Source: B10-G9 sp963712165 (GTDB lineage Bacteria > Chloroflexota > Anaerolineae > Anaerolineales > UBA11858). From it: a stretch of 64,000 nucleotides of DNA. A program made the position numbers and the translations under genes. The number at the start of each line of letters is the position of its first letter. Position 1 is the stretch's first letter. The notes below the pieces were generated by a model that saw only the letters and a program-made list of their open reading frames with translations, ran no database searches and was not told where the DNA came from. The DNA lies in assembly GCA_963712165.1 (NCBI GenBank), contig CAVQGY010000002.1, positions 806,001 to 870,000 on the forward strand. The letters run 5' to 3'. Shown here piece after piece: positions 24,141 to 33,399 of the stretch.

Positions 24141-25400
24141 ATGGCTGATCAAAAAGGCAGGATTCCCCGAGACAGAATGTTATTCCAGTTTTCCGCTTAT
24201 GGATTCCTGAAGAACCTGCGTTTCTTCGATCCATTCATTATCCTTATCTTCCGATCCTACGGATTGAGTTTTTTACAGATTGGTTTCCTGTATTCCATAC
24301 GCGACGTAGCTACGAATATCCTGGAGATCCCTACTGGTCTCCTAGCTGATTCCTTTGGTAGAAAAAAGGCTATGATTGGTGCCTTTTTATCCTATATTCT
24401 TTCATTCCTGATCCTCTATTTCTTTGATGATTTCTGGGTCCTTTCTTTGGCGATGATCCTATTTGCCAGTGGGGAAGCATTTCGGAGCGGTACCCATAAA
24501 GCCTTGATCCTGGAATACCTCAAGATCAAGAAAATCAGCGATCTTAAGGTTGTGTATTATGGCTTGACCCGGAGCGCTTCTCAAATGGGTTCAGCACTCA
24601 ATGCGCTGATAGCTGCCGGATTGGTTTTTTATACCGGGAATTATCGGATCATGTTCCTGGCCGCTACCCTCCCGTATGCCTTGGATTTGGTCAACCTGAT
24701 TTTTTATCCAGCAGAGCTTGATGGAAAATCCATTCCCGGCGACAGGAAAGTGGGTTGGAGCAGCCTGAAGGGGACACTGGCGGGTTTCTGGGGTATTTTT
24801 CGTGATCGCCACCAACTGAGGTCACTGTTAAATAGTGCCAGTTATTCAGGTGTATTTAAAGTATCAAAGGATTACCTTCAGCCTATACTGGCTGCCTGGG
24901 TTCTATCCGCAGCGATCTTCCCGGACCTCGAGGTGACCCGGCGGGAAGCGCTGATCATCGGCCTGGTCTATTTTGTTATCTATATCATGACAAGTTTTGC
25001 CTCCAAAAATGCATATTACATCAGCAATCGTTTCAGTTCATTGATAAAAGCAGTCAATATCACTTATCTGGCAGGAATCAGCTTGCTGCTGGCAGCCGGG
25101 ATATTGACTTATCTTGAGCTGGAAACGCTGGCAGTTGTATGTTTTGTGGGTATGTTCCTGATCAATAATATCCGCCGGCCGATCAATATTGGTGTTATCA
25201 GCGATCAGATATCCTCCAGCATCATGGCTTCCGGATTGTCCGCGGAGTCATTGCTGACAACCCTGTTCTCTGCCATTTTGGCTCCCTTGCTGGGTTACCT
25301 GGTTGACCTTTTTGGATTGGGAAATGGGCTGGGCATGCTGGGTTTGGTGATGTTCTTGATCTTTATTCCAGTTAGAGTCCTGGATAATGATCCGGAATGA
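24141..25400 (+). CDS. MFS transporter
   Basis: The 419-residue product has 12 hydrophobic stretches and the MFS loop motif between helices 2 and 3 (GLLADSFGRKKAM, about 71-83). It is an efflux-type permease of unknown substrate. ATG 24141 lies 14 bp after tlyA, suggesting one transcript. Its end overlaps the open frame upstream of lepA, but lepA itself starts ~50 bp later at 25453. Confidence 0.85.
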   Translation: MADQKGRIPRDRMLFQFSAYGFLKNLRFFDPFIILIFRSYGLSFLQIGFLYSIRDVATNILEIPTGLLADSFGRKKAMIGAFLSYILSFLILYFFDDFWVLSLAMILFASGEAFRSGTHKALILEYLKIKKISDLKVVYYGLTRSASQMGSALNALIAAGLVFYTGNYRIMFLAATLPYALDLVNLIFYPAELDGKSIPGDRKVGWSSLKGTLAGFWGIFRDRHQLRSLLNSASYSGVFKVSKDYLQPILAAWVLSAAIFPDLEVTRREALIIGLVYFVIYIMTSFASKNAYYISNRFSSLIKAVNITYLAGISLLLAAGILTYLELETLAVVCFVGMFLINNIRRPINIGVISDQISSSIMASGLSAESLLTTLFSAILAPLLGYLVDLFGLGNGLGMLGLVMFLIFIPVRVLDNDPE

Positions 25401-25452
25401 GATTCAAAATAAATACCTTCAAGCTCACTCATCAGGTATACTAGACCTGTTT

Positions 25453-27255
25453 ATGGATATAAACAGGATACGCAACTTTTCAATAATTGCCCATATTGAC
25501 CATGGCAAATCTACCCTGGCAGATCGTCTTTTACAGATAACTGGCACTGTATCCGACCGCGATATGGCTGACCAGGTCCTGGACAAGATGGACCTTGAGC
25601 GGGAAAAAGGCGTCACCATCAAGGCCTCGGCGGTTCAAATGCGTTACACTGGGGCCGATGGTGTGGATTACGAACTGAATCTAATTGATACCCCAGGCCA
25701 TGTCGATTTTGGCTATGAAGTCTCCCGGGCCCTCGAGGCCTGTGAGGGAGCCTTGTTGGTGGTGGATGCTGCCCAGGGTATGGAAGCCCAGACCATGGCC
25801 AATATGTATGCGGCATTGGACGCGGGCCTGGAGATCATCCCGATCATCAATAAGATCGATCTGCCCGCTGCCCGAGCGGATGAGGTTGCCAGGGAAATCA
25901 GCGATATTTTAGGAACGCCGGAAGACCAAATCCTCCGCATCTCAGCCAAGGCTGGTCAGAATATCCAGCCGGTCCTGGAAGAGATCATCCGGCAAATACC
26001 GCCCCCGACTGCAAATCCGGATTCTCCATTGCGGGCGATGATTTTTGATTCCCACTATAATTCATACCAAGGAGTCATTGCCTATATCAGGATCTTTGAC
26101 GGCCAGGTCAATTCCCGGGAAAAACTGCGCCTGATGGCTGCAGAGATAGATGTGCAGCCTTTTGAAATCGGGGTCTTCTCTCCTGAAATGGTGCCAGTGA
26201 AAACCCTTTACCCGGGAGAGGTGGGATATATTGCCACTGGTCTTAAATCCGTCGAGGAATGCCGGGTAGGGGATACGGTCACTACAGCCAACAACCCCGC
26301 TGATCAAGCTTTGCCAGGTTACAAACAGGCCAAACCGATGGTTTTTGCTGGGTTTTTCCCGGTAGACAACGAAGCTTACGGGAATTTGAGGGATGCTCTG
26401 GAAAAACTACAATTGAATGACGCGGCACTGGTCTTTGAGCCAGAATCATCCCGAGCGTTAAACCTTGGATTCAGATGCGGTTTTTTGGGTATGTTCCATA
26501 TGGAAATTATCCAGGAAAGGCTGGAACGGGAATATAATCTAGATATCATTGCTACAGCACCTTCTGTAAAATACAGGGTGTTATCCAGGGATGGGGAGAT
26601 AAGTGAGGTCGACTCCCCGGCTGACCTGCCTGAGAAGGGTCAAATTGAGGAAATCCAGGAACCCTGGATGGATGTGCAGATCTATCTACCTCTGGAATAT
26701 TATGGCTCAATAATGGAATTAGTGACCATCAGGCGGGGAGTTTATATCAGCCAGGAGCATCCTTCATCCCATCGGGTTCAGTTGAACTTCCAAATCCCGC
26801 TGGCAGAGCTGATCGTCGATTTCTTTGATTACTTAAAGTCCGTATCAAGGGGATATGCGTCAATGGATTATTCCTTTGCAGAGTACAGAAAAGAAGACCT
26901 GGTAAAACTGGAAATCCTTATCAATGGGGAATCTGTAGATGGGATGGCATCTATTGTTCACAGGGAAAAAGCTTACCGAAAAGGGACAACGCTGGTATCC
27001 AGGCTGAAAGAACTGATACCCCCGCAATTATTTCCGGTCCCTATCCAGGCAACAGCCGGCGGAAAGATAATCGCTCGCGCGGATGTGAAAGCCCTCCGCA
27101 AGGATGTCACGGCAAAACTATATGGGGGAGACGTCACACGAAAGAGAAAACTGCTTGAAAACCAGAAAGCTGGAAGAAAACGTCTCAAACGTGTGGGTAA
27201 TGTTGATATCCCCCAGGAAGCTTTTCTGGCTGTGTTAAGGTTGGATGATGACTGA
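25453..27255 (+). CDS. lepA: Elongation factor 4 (LepA)
   Basis: LepA is a translational GTPase that helps 30S biogenesis and back-translocation. The 600-residue product has AHIDHGKSTLADRLL (G1, about 11-25), the switch I Thr in KGVTIKASAVQM, DTPGHVDFGYEVSRALEACEG (G3, about 80-100) and NKIDLPAA (G4, about 134), then domains II, III and V, and the LepA-specific C-terminal domain (GGKIIARADVKALRKDVTAKLYGGD, split by family-typical residues). The start is ATG 25453 (MDINRIRNF); the upstream in-frame codons from 25387 lie inside the MFS gene end and are not family-like. Confidence 0.97.
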   Translation: MDINRIRNFSIIAHIDHGKSTLADRLLQITGTVSDRDMADQVLDKMDLEREKGVTIKASAVQMRYTGADGVDYELNLIDTPGHVDFGYEVSRALEACEGALLVVDAAQGMEAQTMANMYAALDAGLEIIPIINKIDLPAARADEVAREISDILGTPEDQILRISAKAGQNIQPVLEEIIRQIPPPTANPDSPLRAMIFDSHYNSYQGVIAYIRIFDGQVNSREKLRLMAAEIDVQPFEIGVFSPEMVPVKTLYPGEVGYIATGLKSVEECRVGDTVTTANNPADQALPGYKQAKPMVFAGFFPVDNEAYGNLRDALEKLQLNDAALVFEPESSRALNLGFRCGFLGMFHMEIIQERLEREYNLDIIATAPSVKYRVLSRDGEISEVDSPADLPEKGQIEEIQEPWMDVQIYLPLEYYGSIMELVTIRRGVYISQEHPSSHRVQLNFQIPLAELIVDFFDYLKSVSRGYASMDYSFAEYRKEDLVKLEILINGESVDGMASIVHREKAYRKGTTLVSRLKELIPPQLFPVPIQATAGGKIIARADVKALRKDVTAKLYGGDVTRKRKLLENQKAGRKRLKRVGNVDIPQEAFLAVLRLDDD

Positions 27256-28258
27256 GATACAGACCAAGAGGATTCCCTATCGGATCATTCCCGGATTATT
27301 GGTCAGTGTGTCTGCCCTGATCCTGTTGATCAGCTTATCCGATGTGGATAAAGTCTTACAGGCATTTCGGGAAGTGAAACCACAGGTCCTATTTCCGGCT
27401 GCCGGACTGGTGGTCATTTCCTTATTCACCCGGGCATATGCCGCGAGGAAGATCCTTCGGGAGAGGGTCACTCTTTGGCAATCCTATTTGATCATCAATG
27501 CCGGATATTTTGTCAACACTGTTCTACCGTTCCGGCTGGGAGAGATCTCCCGAGCTTTCCTGCTCATGCCCTCGGGATTTGGATTCTGGGAGGCTCTGCC
27601 CACCATTATCCTGGAGCGATTATTCGATTTTGGTTTTGCATTCAGTCTGTTGTTTTTAGGGCTGCCTTCTGCGATCGGGTTTTCAACTGATTTGCTCTTT
27701 CCATCCATCCTGGCAGGATTAATTGTACTGCTGGTGTTTTTGCTTTTCCTGGGGACAAGGTATAGGGAACGGATCATCGCCTGGCTGGAGGGATTACCTT
27801 CCGGAAAAGGGAAGATCAAGGATAGAGGGATCCAGTTTGCTGAATCCATTTTTTCCAGTCTGGAAATCCTTACAGATCCTGTCCGTACTCTCAAGGTCCT
27901 GGTAGGAATGGGTTTAAGCTGGGGAATTGCCCTGGCATTCCAGTTCCTGCTTCTGCGGGCTTTTATCCCCGACGCGCGACTGGCCTGGGCAGCTTTTGCA
28001 CTCGGCGCGGTTGCTGTGGGGGTGTCTGTTCCCTCATCCCCTGGTAATATTGGCCTGTATGAAGGCAGCATTACCTTGGCATTATCCGCCTGCGGCGTGG
28101 ATCCATCCCTGGCATTTACCTATGCTCTTACCAGCCATTTCATCAATCTGGGCATCACCACGGGATTTGGGGCTTATGGGTTGGTACGGGAGGGAGTAAA
28201 ACTCAGGGATATCTGGCAGTTTGGAAAAGAACAACAAAAGGTGGGGAATGATGAGTAA
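27245..28258 (+). CDS. Flippase-like UPF0104/AglD-type membrane protein
   Basis: The 337-residue product shows about eight TM helices and family landmarks NTVLPFRLGEISRAFLL (about 83-99), ERLFDFGFAFSLLFLG (about 121-136) and VPSSPGNIGLYEGSITLALS (about 260-279). It belongs to the lysylphosphatidylglycerol-synthetase TM-domain family, which includes proteins linked to lipid-linked sugar handling. There is no aminoacyl-transferase domain. It overlaps the lepA stop by 11 bp and the next gene's start, so it opens the glycosylation cluster. Confidence 0.82.
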   Translation: MMTEIQTKRIPYRIIPGLLVSVSALILLISLSDVDKVLQAFREVKPQVLFPAAGLVVISLFTRAYAARKILRERVTLWQSYLIINAGYFVNTVLPFRLGEISRAFLLMPSGFGFWEALPTIILERLFDFGFAFSLLFLGLPSAIGFSTDLLFPSILAGLIVLLVFLLFLGTRYRERIIAWLEGLPSGKGKIKDRGIQFAESIFSSLEILTDPVRTLKVLVGMGLSWGIALAFQFLLLRAFIPDARLAWAAFALGAVAVGVSVPSSPGNIGLYEGSITLALSACGVDPSLAFTYALTSHFINLGITTGFGAYGLVREGVKLRDIWQFGKEQQKVGNDE

Positions 28259-29276
28259 GAGTACTTTAATAACAGGTGGGGCAGGCTTTATTGGCACAAA
28301 TTACGCATCGCGATTGCTTTCCCGTGGAAATAAGGTAACTATTTATGACGATCTTTCGCGGGCAGGCACACCGAGGAATATCGCCTGGCTCAGAGATACC
28401 TATGGGGCGGATTCCTTTAACCTGATCGAGGCTGATGTTCGGGACGTGAAAAGACTGAGTGAGGTTGTCCGGGAGATCGATTTGATCATCCACCTGGCTG
28501 CCCAGGTCGCTGTGACTACTTCTGTAGTTGATCCACGCACAGATTTTGAGATCAATGCCCAGGGGACTTTTAATGTCCTCGAGGCAGCCCGGCTTTGTGA
28601 ACGAAAACCAGTGGTGATCTATTCCTCCACTAACAAGGTGTATGGCGATTTAGAAGATGTCCGGGTTGCGGAAGGGGAGAACAGTTATTATTTCCCTGAT
28701 GATCCGGAAGGTATATCTGAAGACCAGCTGATGGACTTTCATTCTCCCTATGGATGCTCGAAGGGAACCGGTGACCAGTATGCACGTGATTACTACCGCA
28801 TTTATGGTGTGCCTACGGTGGTTTTCCGACAGAGCTGCATTTATGGTCCCCATCAATTTGGCATTGAGGATCAGGGCTGGGTAGCCTGGTTTGTGATCGC
28901 CGCTGTCACCGGGAGACCCATTACCATTTATGGGGATGGCAAACAAGTGCGTGACCTGCTTTATGTTGATGACCTGCTGACAGCTTATGATATGGCATAT
29001 ACGAATATTGAAAAGACCGCGGGGCAAATATATAATATTGGCGGTGGAAAAGAGAACACTATCTCAATTTGGAAGGAGTTTGGTCCTCTGCTGGAAGCTG
29101 AACTCGGCCGGGAAATCCCTGTTGCCAGAGAGGATTGGAGACCAGGAGATCAGCGCATATTCATTTCCGATATCAGAAAAGCATACCGGGATTTTGGCTG
29201 GAAACCGGAAACCAGCGTGGATGAGGGTATTCGGGTACTTATCGATTGGGTGCGTGCCAATCGGAATTTGTTCTAA
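28251..29276 (+). CDS. NAD-dependent epimerase, CDP-paratose 2-epimerase-like
   Basis: The 341-residue SDR product has the Rossmann start STLITGGAGFIGTNYASRLL (3-22), the catalytic YxxxK as YGCSK in HSPYGCSKGTGDQYARD (about 167-183) and YGDGKQVRDLLYVDDL (about 229-244). The TNYASRLL, SRAGTPRN and YGCSK features match the tyvelose (CDP-paratose 2-) epimerase branch of extended SDRs. The actual nucleotide sugar is uncertain; UDP-glucose-4-epimerase-like activity is the alternative. ATG 28251 is preferred to 28248 for its spacing from AAGGTGGGG. It overlaps the flippase stop. Confidence 0.88.
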   Translation: MSKSTLITGGAGFIGTNYASRLLSRGNKVTIYDDLSRAGTPRNIAWLRDTYGADSFNLIEADVRDVKRLSEVVREIDLIIHLAAQVAVTTSVVDPRTDFEINAQGTFNVLEAARLCERKPVVIYSSTNKVYGDLEDVRVAEGENSYYFPDDPEGISEDQLMDFHSPYGCSKGTGDQYARDYYRIYGVPTVVFRQSCIYGPHQFGIEDQGWVAWFVIAAVTGRPITIYGDGKQVRDLLYVDDLLTAYDMAYTNIEKTAGQIYNIGGGKENTISIWKEFGPLLEAELGREIPVAREDWRPGDQRIFISDIRKAYRDFGWKPETSVDEGIRVLIDWVRANRNLF

Positions 29277-29320
29277 GCTGTCCAGGGCAGATTGACAATC
29301 GATCTTCCCCTTACTATTTC

Positions 29321-30484
29321 ATGAAAATACTCACGGTTCTAACTTATTATCGCCCACATACCAGCGGATTGACCATTTATGTTGAACGCCTGGCCAAATC
29401 CCTGGTCAAGCTGGGTCATGAGGTCACAGTTCTCACATCCCAATACGATAAAAGCCTCCCCCGAGAAGAGCTGGTGGATGGCGTACGGATCATCAGGGCT
29501 CCAGTATTGTTCAGGATCAGCAAGGGAGTGATCATGCCTGCCTTCGGCTGGCTGGCCTGGAAACTGGTTTCCAGTCATGATGTGGTTCACCTGCACCTCC
29601 CGCAATTCGATGCTGCTGGCGTTGCCCTGCGGGGAAAGATCCTGGGAAAACCGACCCTGATCACTTATCATTGCGACCTGCTGCTGCCCAGATCGATCAT
29701 TAACCGGCTGATCAATTTTGTGGTCCATCTGATGAATCATTTGGCAGGCCTTCTTGCAGATCGAGTCTGCGCGTATACGGAAGATTTTGCTTCCCATTCC
29801 CCTTACCTGCTCCGGTATACTGACAAGCTTGAAGTCATCCACCCTCCGGTGTTAATGCCGCCAGTTACCGATCAGGAGGTAACTGCCTTCCGGGAAAGGG
29901 TTAATTCGAGCGGCCAATTTCCGGTTATCGGTATGGCAACCCGTTTTGCATCTGAGAAAGGGGTTGAGATCCTGCTCAATGCCCTACCAAAAATATTGGA
30001 AGCCTATCCAGAGTCAAAAGTATTGTATGCCGGCCAGTATCAGGATGTGATGGGTGAAACGCTCTACTTCCAGAGGCTGCTGCCTTTGATCAGGACCTAT
30101 CAAGAAAGCGGCCGCTGGGAATTCCTGGGAGTGCTGAGCCAGGAAGAGATGGCAAAGTATTACAGCTGCCTGGATGTGCTGGTAGTTCCCAGTTTAAATT
30201 CCACGGAGACTTTTGGCTTGGTACAGATAGAAGCCATGATCCAGGGAACGCCATCGATTGCTTCAAATTTACCCGGAGTGAGGGTGCCACCCCGGTTGAC
30301 TGGCATGGGAGAGGTGGTCCCGATCGGTGACGCTGAGGCTCTGGCAGATGCGATCCTCAAGATCGTAAATGATCCTGAAAAGTATCACCGGGATGGTAAA
30401 GAGATAGCGGAAATGTTTGACCCGCTGGTAAACGCGGCAGCCTACCAGGAATTATATGCCAGCTTACAAAAGGGGTATTCTTGA
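29321..30484 (+). CDS. GT4-family glycosyltransferase
   Basis: The 387-residue product is a GT-B retaining glycosyltransferase: N-terminal MKILTVLTYYRPHTSGLTIY with the Gly-rich acceptor loop, ..HLHLPQFD (about 91), PVIGMATRFASEKGVEILLNAL (about 202-223) and the donor-site STETFGLVQIEAMIQGTPSIAS (about 294-315) with its two Glu residues. It acts at the cytoplasmic face, probably on a lipid-linked acceptor. The start is ATG 29321; the upstream open frame runs into the epimerase gene. No clear ribosome-binding site is visible. Its stop overlaps the next start. Confidence 0.9.
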   Translation: MKILTVLTYYRPHTSGLTIYVERLAKSLVKLGHEVTVLTSQYDKSLPREELVDGVRIIRAPVLFRISKGVIMPAFGWLAWKLVSSHDVVHLHLPQFDAAGVALRGKILGKPTLITYHCDLLLPRSIINRLINFVVHLMNHLAGLLADRVCAYTEDFASHSPYLLRYTDKLEVIHPPVLMPPVTDQEVTAFRERVNSSGQFPVIGMATRFASEKGVEILLNALPKILEAYPESKVLYAGQYQDVMGETLYFQRLLPLIRTYQESGRWEFLGVLSQEEMAKYYSCLDVLVVPSLNSTETFGLVQIEAMIQGTPSIASNLPGVRVPPRLTGMGEVVPIGDAEALADAILKIVNDPEKYHRDGKEIAEMFDPLVNAAAYQELYASLQKGYS

Positions 30485-31266
30485 GAGATCAGTTGGCCCT
30501 GCACTTGCGGGATCTGCCTTATTTTCGAGCCTTACTGCGAGCGGTCGAGGCTCGTTTTTATGAAGATCTCTCTTTGTCTGGACCGGTGTTGGATCTGGGC
30601 TGTGGAGACGGCCATTTTGCCTCCCTGGCTTTTGAGAAACCCCTTGAGATGGGCCTGGATCCTTGGTGGGGGCCCATTCGGGAAGCTGCTGGCCGGGATT
30701 CCTACAAACACCTTGTCTGCGCGGCGGGAGATCATATGCCCTACCCGGAAGGGTATTTTGGGTGCGGGATCAGCAATTCTGTACTGGAGCATATCCCTGA
30801 GCTTGATCCGGTCATCGCAGAGATGGCCCGGGTTCTGAAACCTGGGGCGTTATTTCTATTCTGTGTGCCCAACCATCGATTTCTGGAAACCCTTTCTATT
30901 GGAAAGTGGCTTGATAAAATCGGTTTCTCCGGTCTGGCAAAAGCTTACCGAACTTTTTTTAACCGGATTTCTCGCCATTATAATTGTGATCCGCATCCAG
31001 TCTGGGAGAAAAGGCTGGAAAGGCATGGGTTTATCATCGATGAATGGTGGGATTATTTTCCTCCCGCAGCCTTGCGCGCCCTTGAATGGGGGCATTATTT
31101 CGGCCTGCCATCCTGGGTGAGCAAGCTTCTCTTTGGCCGCTGGATTCTTGCCCAAAGCGATTGGAACCTGTATTTCACCGATCGGCTGGTCAGGCCGCAT
31201 TATGAGCAGGACCCTAAAAACCACCAGGGTGTTTACTCTTTCTATATCACCAGAATGATAGGATAA
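30481..31266 (+). CDS. Class I SAM-dependent methyltransferase
   Basis: The 261-residue product has motif I VLDLGCGDGHFASLA (about 36-50), the acidic strand-2 end MGLDPWW (about 60), AAGDHMPYPEGYFGCGISNSVLEHIPELD (about 81-110, motif II/III region) and VLKPGALFLFCVPNHRFL (about 118-135). It resembles methyltransferases of glycan and lipid clusters. TTG 30481 overlaps the preceding stop as TTGA, a coupling arrangement. The acceptor is probably a sugar or polyprenyl-linked glycan, inferred only from context. Confidence 0.87.
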   Translation: MRDQLALHLRDLPYFRALLRAVEARFYEDLSLSGPVLDLGCGDGHFASLAFEKPLEMGLDPWWGPIREAAGRDSYKHLVCAAGDHMPYPEGYFGCGISNSVLEHIPELDPVIAEMARVLKPGALFLFCVPNHRFLETLSIGKWLDKIGFSGLAKAYRTFFNRISRHYNCDPHPVWEKRLERHGFIIDEWWDYFPPAALRALEWGHYFGLPSWVSKLLFGRWILAQSDWNLYFTDRLVRPHYEQDPKNHQGVYSFYITRMIG

Positions 31267-31293
31267 TTAGACAGGTATCAAGAGTGGCGAACT

Positions 31294-33399
31294 ATGGATG
31301 AACCAAGCGTTCTGGATTTCGTAATAGAAAAACTCACTTTCTGGAAGAAAGGTCAGCTAAGTATTCCTCCTGCAGGTGAGCAGACTGACCTTGATCCGAT
31401 CCCGCTCTCAAAAAGGCGAATCAAACCAGGCCTCTGGCAGAGTGCCGCAATATTCCTTCCTTTCGTTTTTGCCTTATTAGCCCAACATTTTGGAGAGCCG
31501 GAAAGCAAATCTGCCGGGGCAGTGATATTCTTCTACAGCTTTGCAGCGATCAGCCTGTCTCTGCTGGCATATTTTAAAAAGTGGCAAGTGGATTCTTTGC
31601 TTCAGGATGAAGGAGAAGCTGGTCCATTTACTGTACGTTGGGTACAGTTTTTGGCAGGCGGCCTGATTTCCTCCCTGGCTTTTGCCCTCTTTGGGGGTAA
31701 TCAGTTCAATCTGATTAACGTCATTTTTTGGATCATCGGCCAGGCATTGATCTGGTGGTCGATCTGGGAGCCTGAAAACTGGACTGATAAGATCATTTCT
31801 GCCTGGCGTAGATTTATTGAGGGCGGATTGCGGGTGACCCCCTGGATGATCCTGGTTGGGGCTGTATTCTCCCTGTCCGCTTTTTATCGTTTTTACCTGC
31901 TCGATCAGGTCCCTCCGGAGATGTTCAGCGATCATGCTGAGAAACTGATTGATATTTCCAATCTGCTGTGGGGCGATCATGCTATTTTCTTCCCCCGCAA
32001 CACTGGCCGGGAAGCGTTCCAGATGTACTGGTCTGCCGTAATGATCAAGATATTCGGATCCGGCATATCCTTTCTGAGTTTGAAACTTGGCACCTGCCTG
32101 GCTGGCCTCTTATCCCTTCCTTTTTTCTATTTATTGGGCAAGGAGGTCAAAAATAAGCAGGTGGGATTGCTGGCCATGTTCTTTGCCGGAATCGCCTACT
32201 GGCCTAATGTGATTTCCCGGGTTGCTCTCCGTTTTGCTCTTTATCCTGCCTTCGTGGCACCGATGTTATTCTTCCTGATCCGGGGATTAAAAAGGAAACG
32301 CTGGAATGATTTTCTGTTCTCAGGGTTGTTCCTGGGCCTCGGCCTGCATGGTTATAGCCCTTTCCGGATAGTACCCTTTGTGGTTATTGCTATCCTGCTG
32401 GTCTATTTCCTTCATGAAAAGTCCCGGGAAAATCGCCGGATGGCAGTATTTGCCCTTCTGCTGGTCGGTCTGATCTCACTGCTGGTTTTCCTGCCTCTTG
32501 GCCGCTATGCATTGTCCAACTATGATAGTTTTTCCTACCGAATGGCAACCCGGATGACAGGAGCGGAAACAGCTATCCAGGGCAGTTACCTGGGGATCTT
32601 TTTATCCAATCTATGGAAGGCATTGATCATGTTCCAGTGGGATAACGGCCAGATCTGGGTGCATTCTGTGCCAGGCAGGCCAGCTTTGGGACTGATATCA
32701 GGGGCGATGTTCAGCCTGGGTGTCGTATTGGTTGGGATCCGCTATCTGAAGAAAAGAAATTGGCTGGACCTATCCCTTCTATTAATGATTCCCCTCTTGA
32801 TGCTCCCTTCCGTCCTTTCTATAGCCTTTCCGACCGAAAACCCTTCCCTCAATCGTTCGGGCGGGGCGATCATACCGGTCTTTTTGATCGTTGCCTTTGC
32901 TGTCGAGAACCTGACAGTGAATCTGAAAGAAAAAATCTCCGGAACCCGGGGAGTATGGGTATCACGGGCAGTGGTCCTGATCCTGGCAGCCATCAGCCTG
33001 AGCGTGAATTTCCAGCTGGTCTTTGAGGACTATTACCAGCAATTCAAAAGGAGTGCCTGGAATACTTCTGAGATCGGCAGCGTCATCCGGCAGTTCGACG
33101 ATACGATCGGAGATAATCGCCAAGCCTGGGTCATTCCCTTTCCCCACTGGGTGGATACAAGATTGGTTGGCATCCATGCTGTGGGATTTGTGAAAGATTT
33201 TGCGCTCTGGCAATCTGATATTCAATCTACGATTGATGCCCCGGTGCCCAAGCTGTATATATTCAAACCTGAGGATGAGGACACAAGCCAAATTCTCAGT
33301 GATCTTTTCCCCGGGGGAGTTTTGGATCGATTCGAATCCTCAGTTGAAGGCAGGGATTTTATGCTGTATTATGTGCTGGATGATGGGGCAGGTTATTAA
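31294..33399 (+). CDS. GT39-like membrane glycosyltransferase
   Basis: The 701-residue product starts with a ~50-residue cytoplasmic tail, then about 12 TM helices, and ends in a short soluble region. The first long periplasmic loop has PPEMFSDHAEKLIDISNLLWGD (about 207-228), with the acidic residue placed like the catalytic Asp/Glu of PMT/ArnT-type GT-C enzymes. AMFFAGIAYWPNVISRVALRFALYP (about 295) is family-like. Such enzymes use polyprenyl-phosphate sugars outside the membrane. It starts 27 bp after the methyltransferase and its stop shares TAATG with the next start. Confidence 0.8.
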   Translation: MDEPSVLDFVIEKLTFWKKGQLSIPPAGEQTDLDPIPLSKRRIKPGLWQSAAIFLPFVFALLAQHFGEPESKSAGAVIFFYSFAAISLSLLAYFKKWQVDSLLQDEGEAGPFTVRWVQFLAGGLISSLAFALFGGNQFNLINVIFWIIGQALIWWSIWEPENWTDKIISAWRRFIEGGLRVTPWMILVGAVFSLSAFYRFYLLDQVPPEMFSDHAEKLIDISNLLWGDHAIFFPRNTGREAFQMYWSAVMIKIFGSGISFLSLKLGTCLAGLLSLPFFYLLGKEVKNKQVGLLAMFFAGIAYWPNVISRVALRFALYPAFVAPMLFFLIRGLKRKRWNDFLFSGLFLGLGLHGYSPFRIVPFVVIAILLVYFLHEKSRENRRMAVFALLLVGLISLLVFLPLGRYALSNYDSFSYRMATRMTGAETAIQGSYLGIFLSNLWKALIMFQWDNGQIWVHSVPGRPALGLISGAMFSLGVVLVGIRYLKKRNWLDLSLLLMIPLLMLPSVLSIAFPTENPSLNRSGGAIIPVFLIVAFAVENLTVNLKEKISGTRGVWVSRAVVLILAAISLSVNFQLVFEDYYQQFKRSAWNTSEIGSVIRQFDDTIGDNRQAWVIPFPHWVDTRLVGIHAVGFVKDFALWQSDIQSTIDAPVPKLYIFKPEDEDTSQILSDLFPGGVLDRFESSVEGRDFMLYYVLDDGAGY

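Noticed and set aside
27484..28071. Minus-strand 195-residue frame opposite the flippase-like gene
   Set aside because: Basic, low-complexity shadow of a TM-rich gene with no family resemblance.
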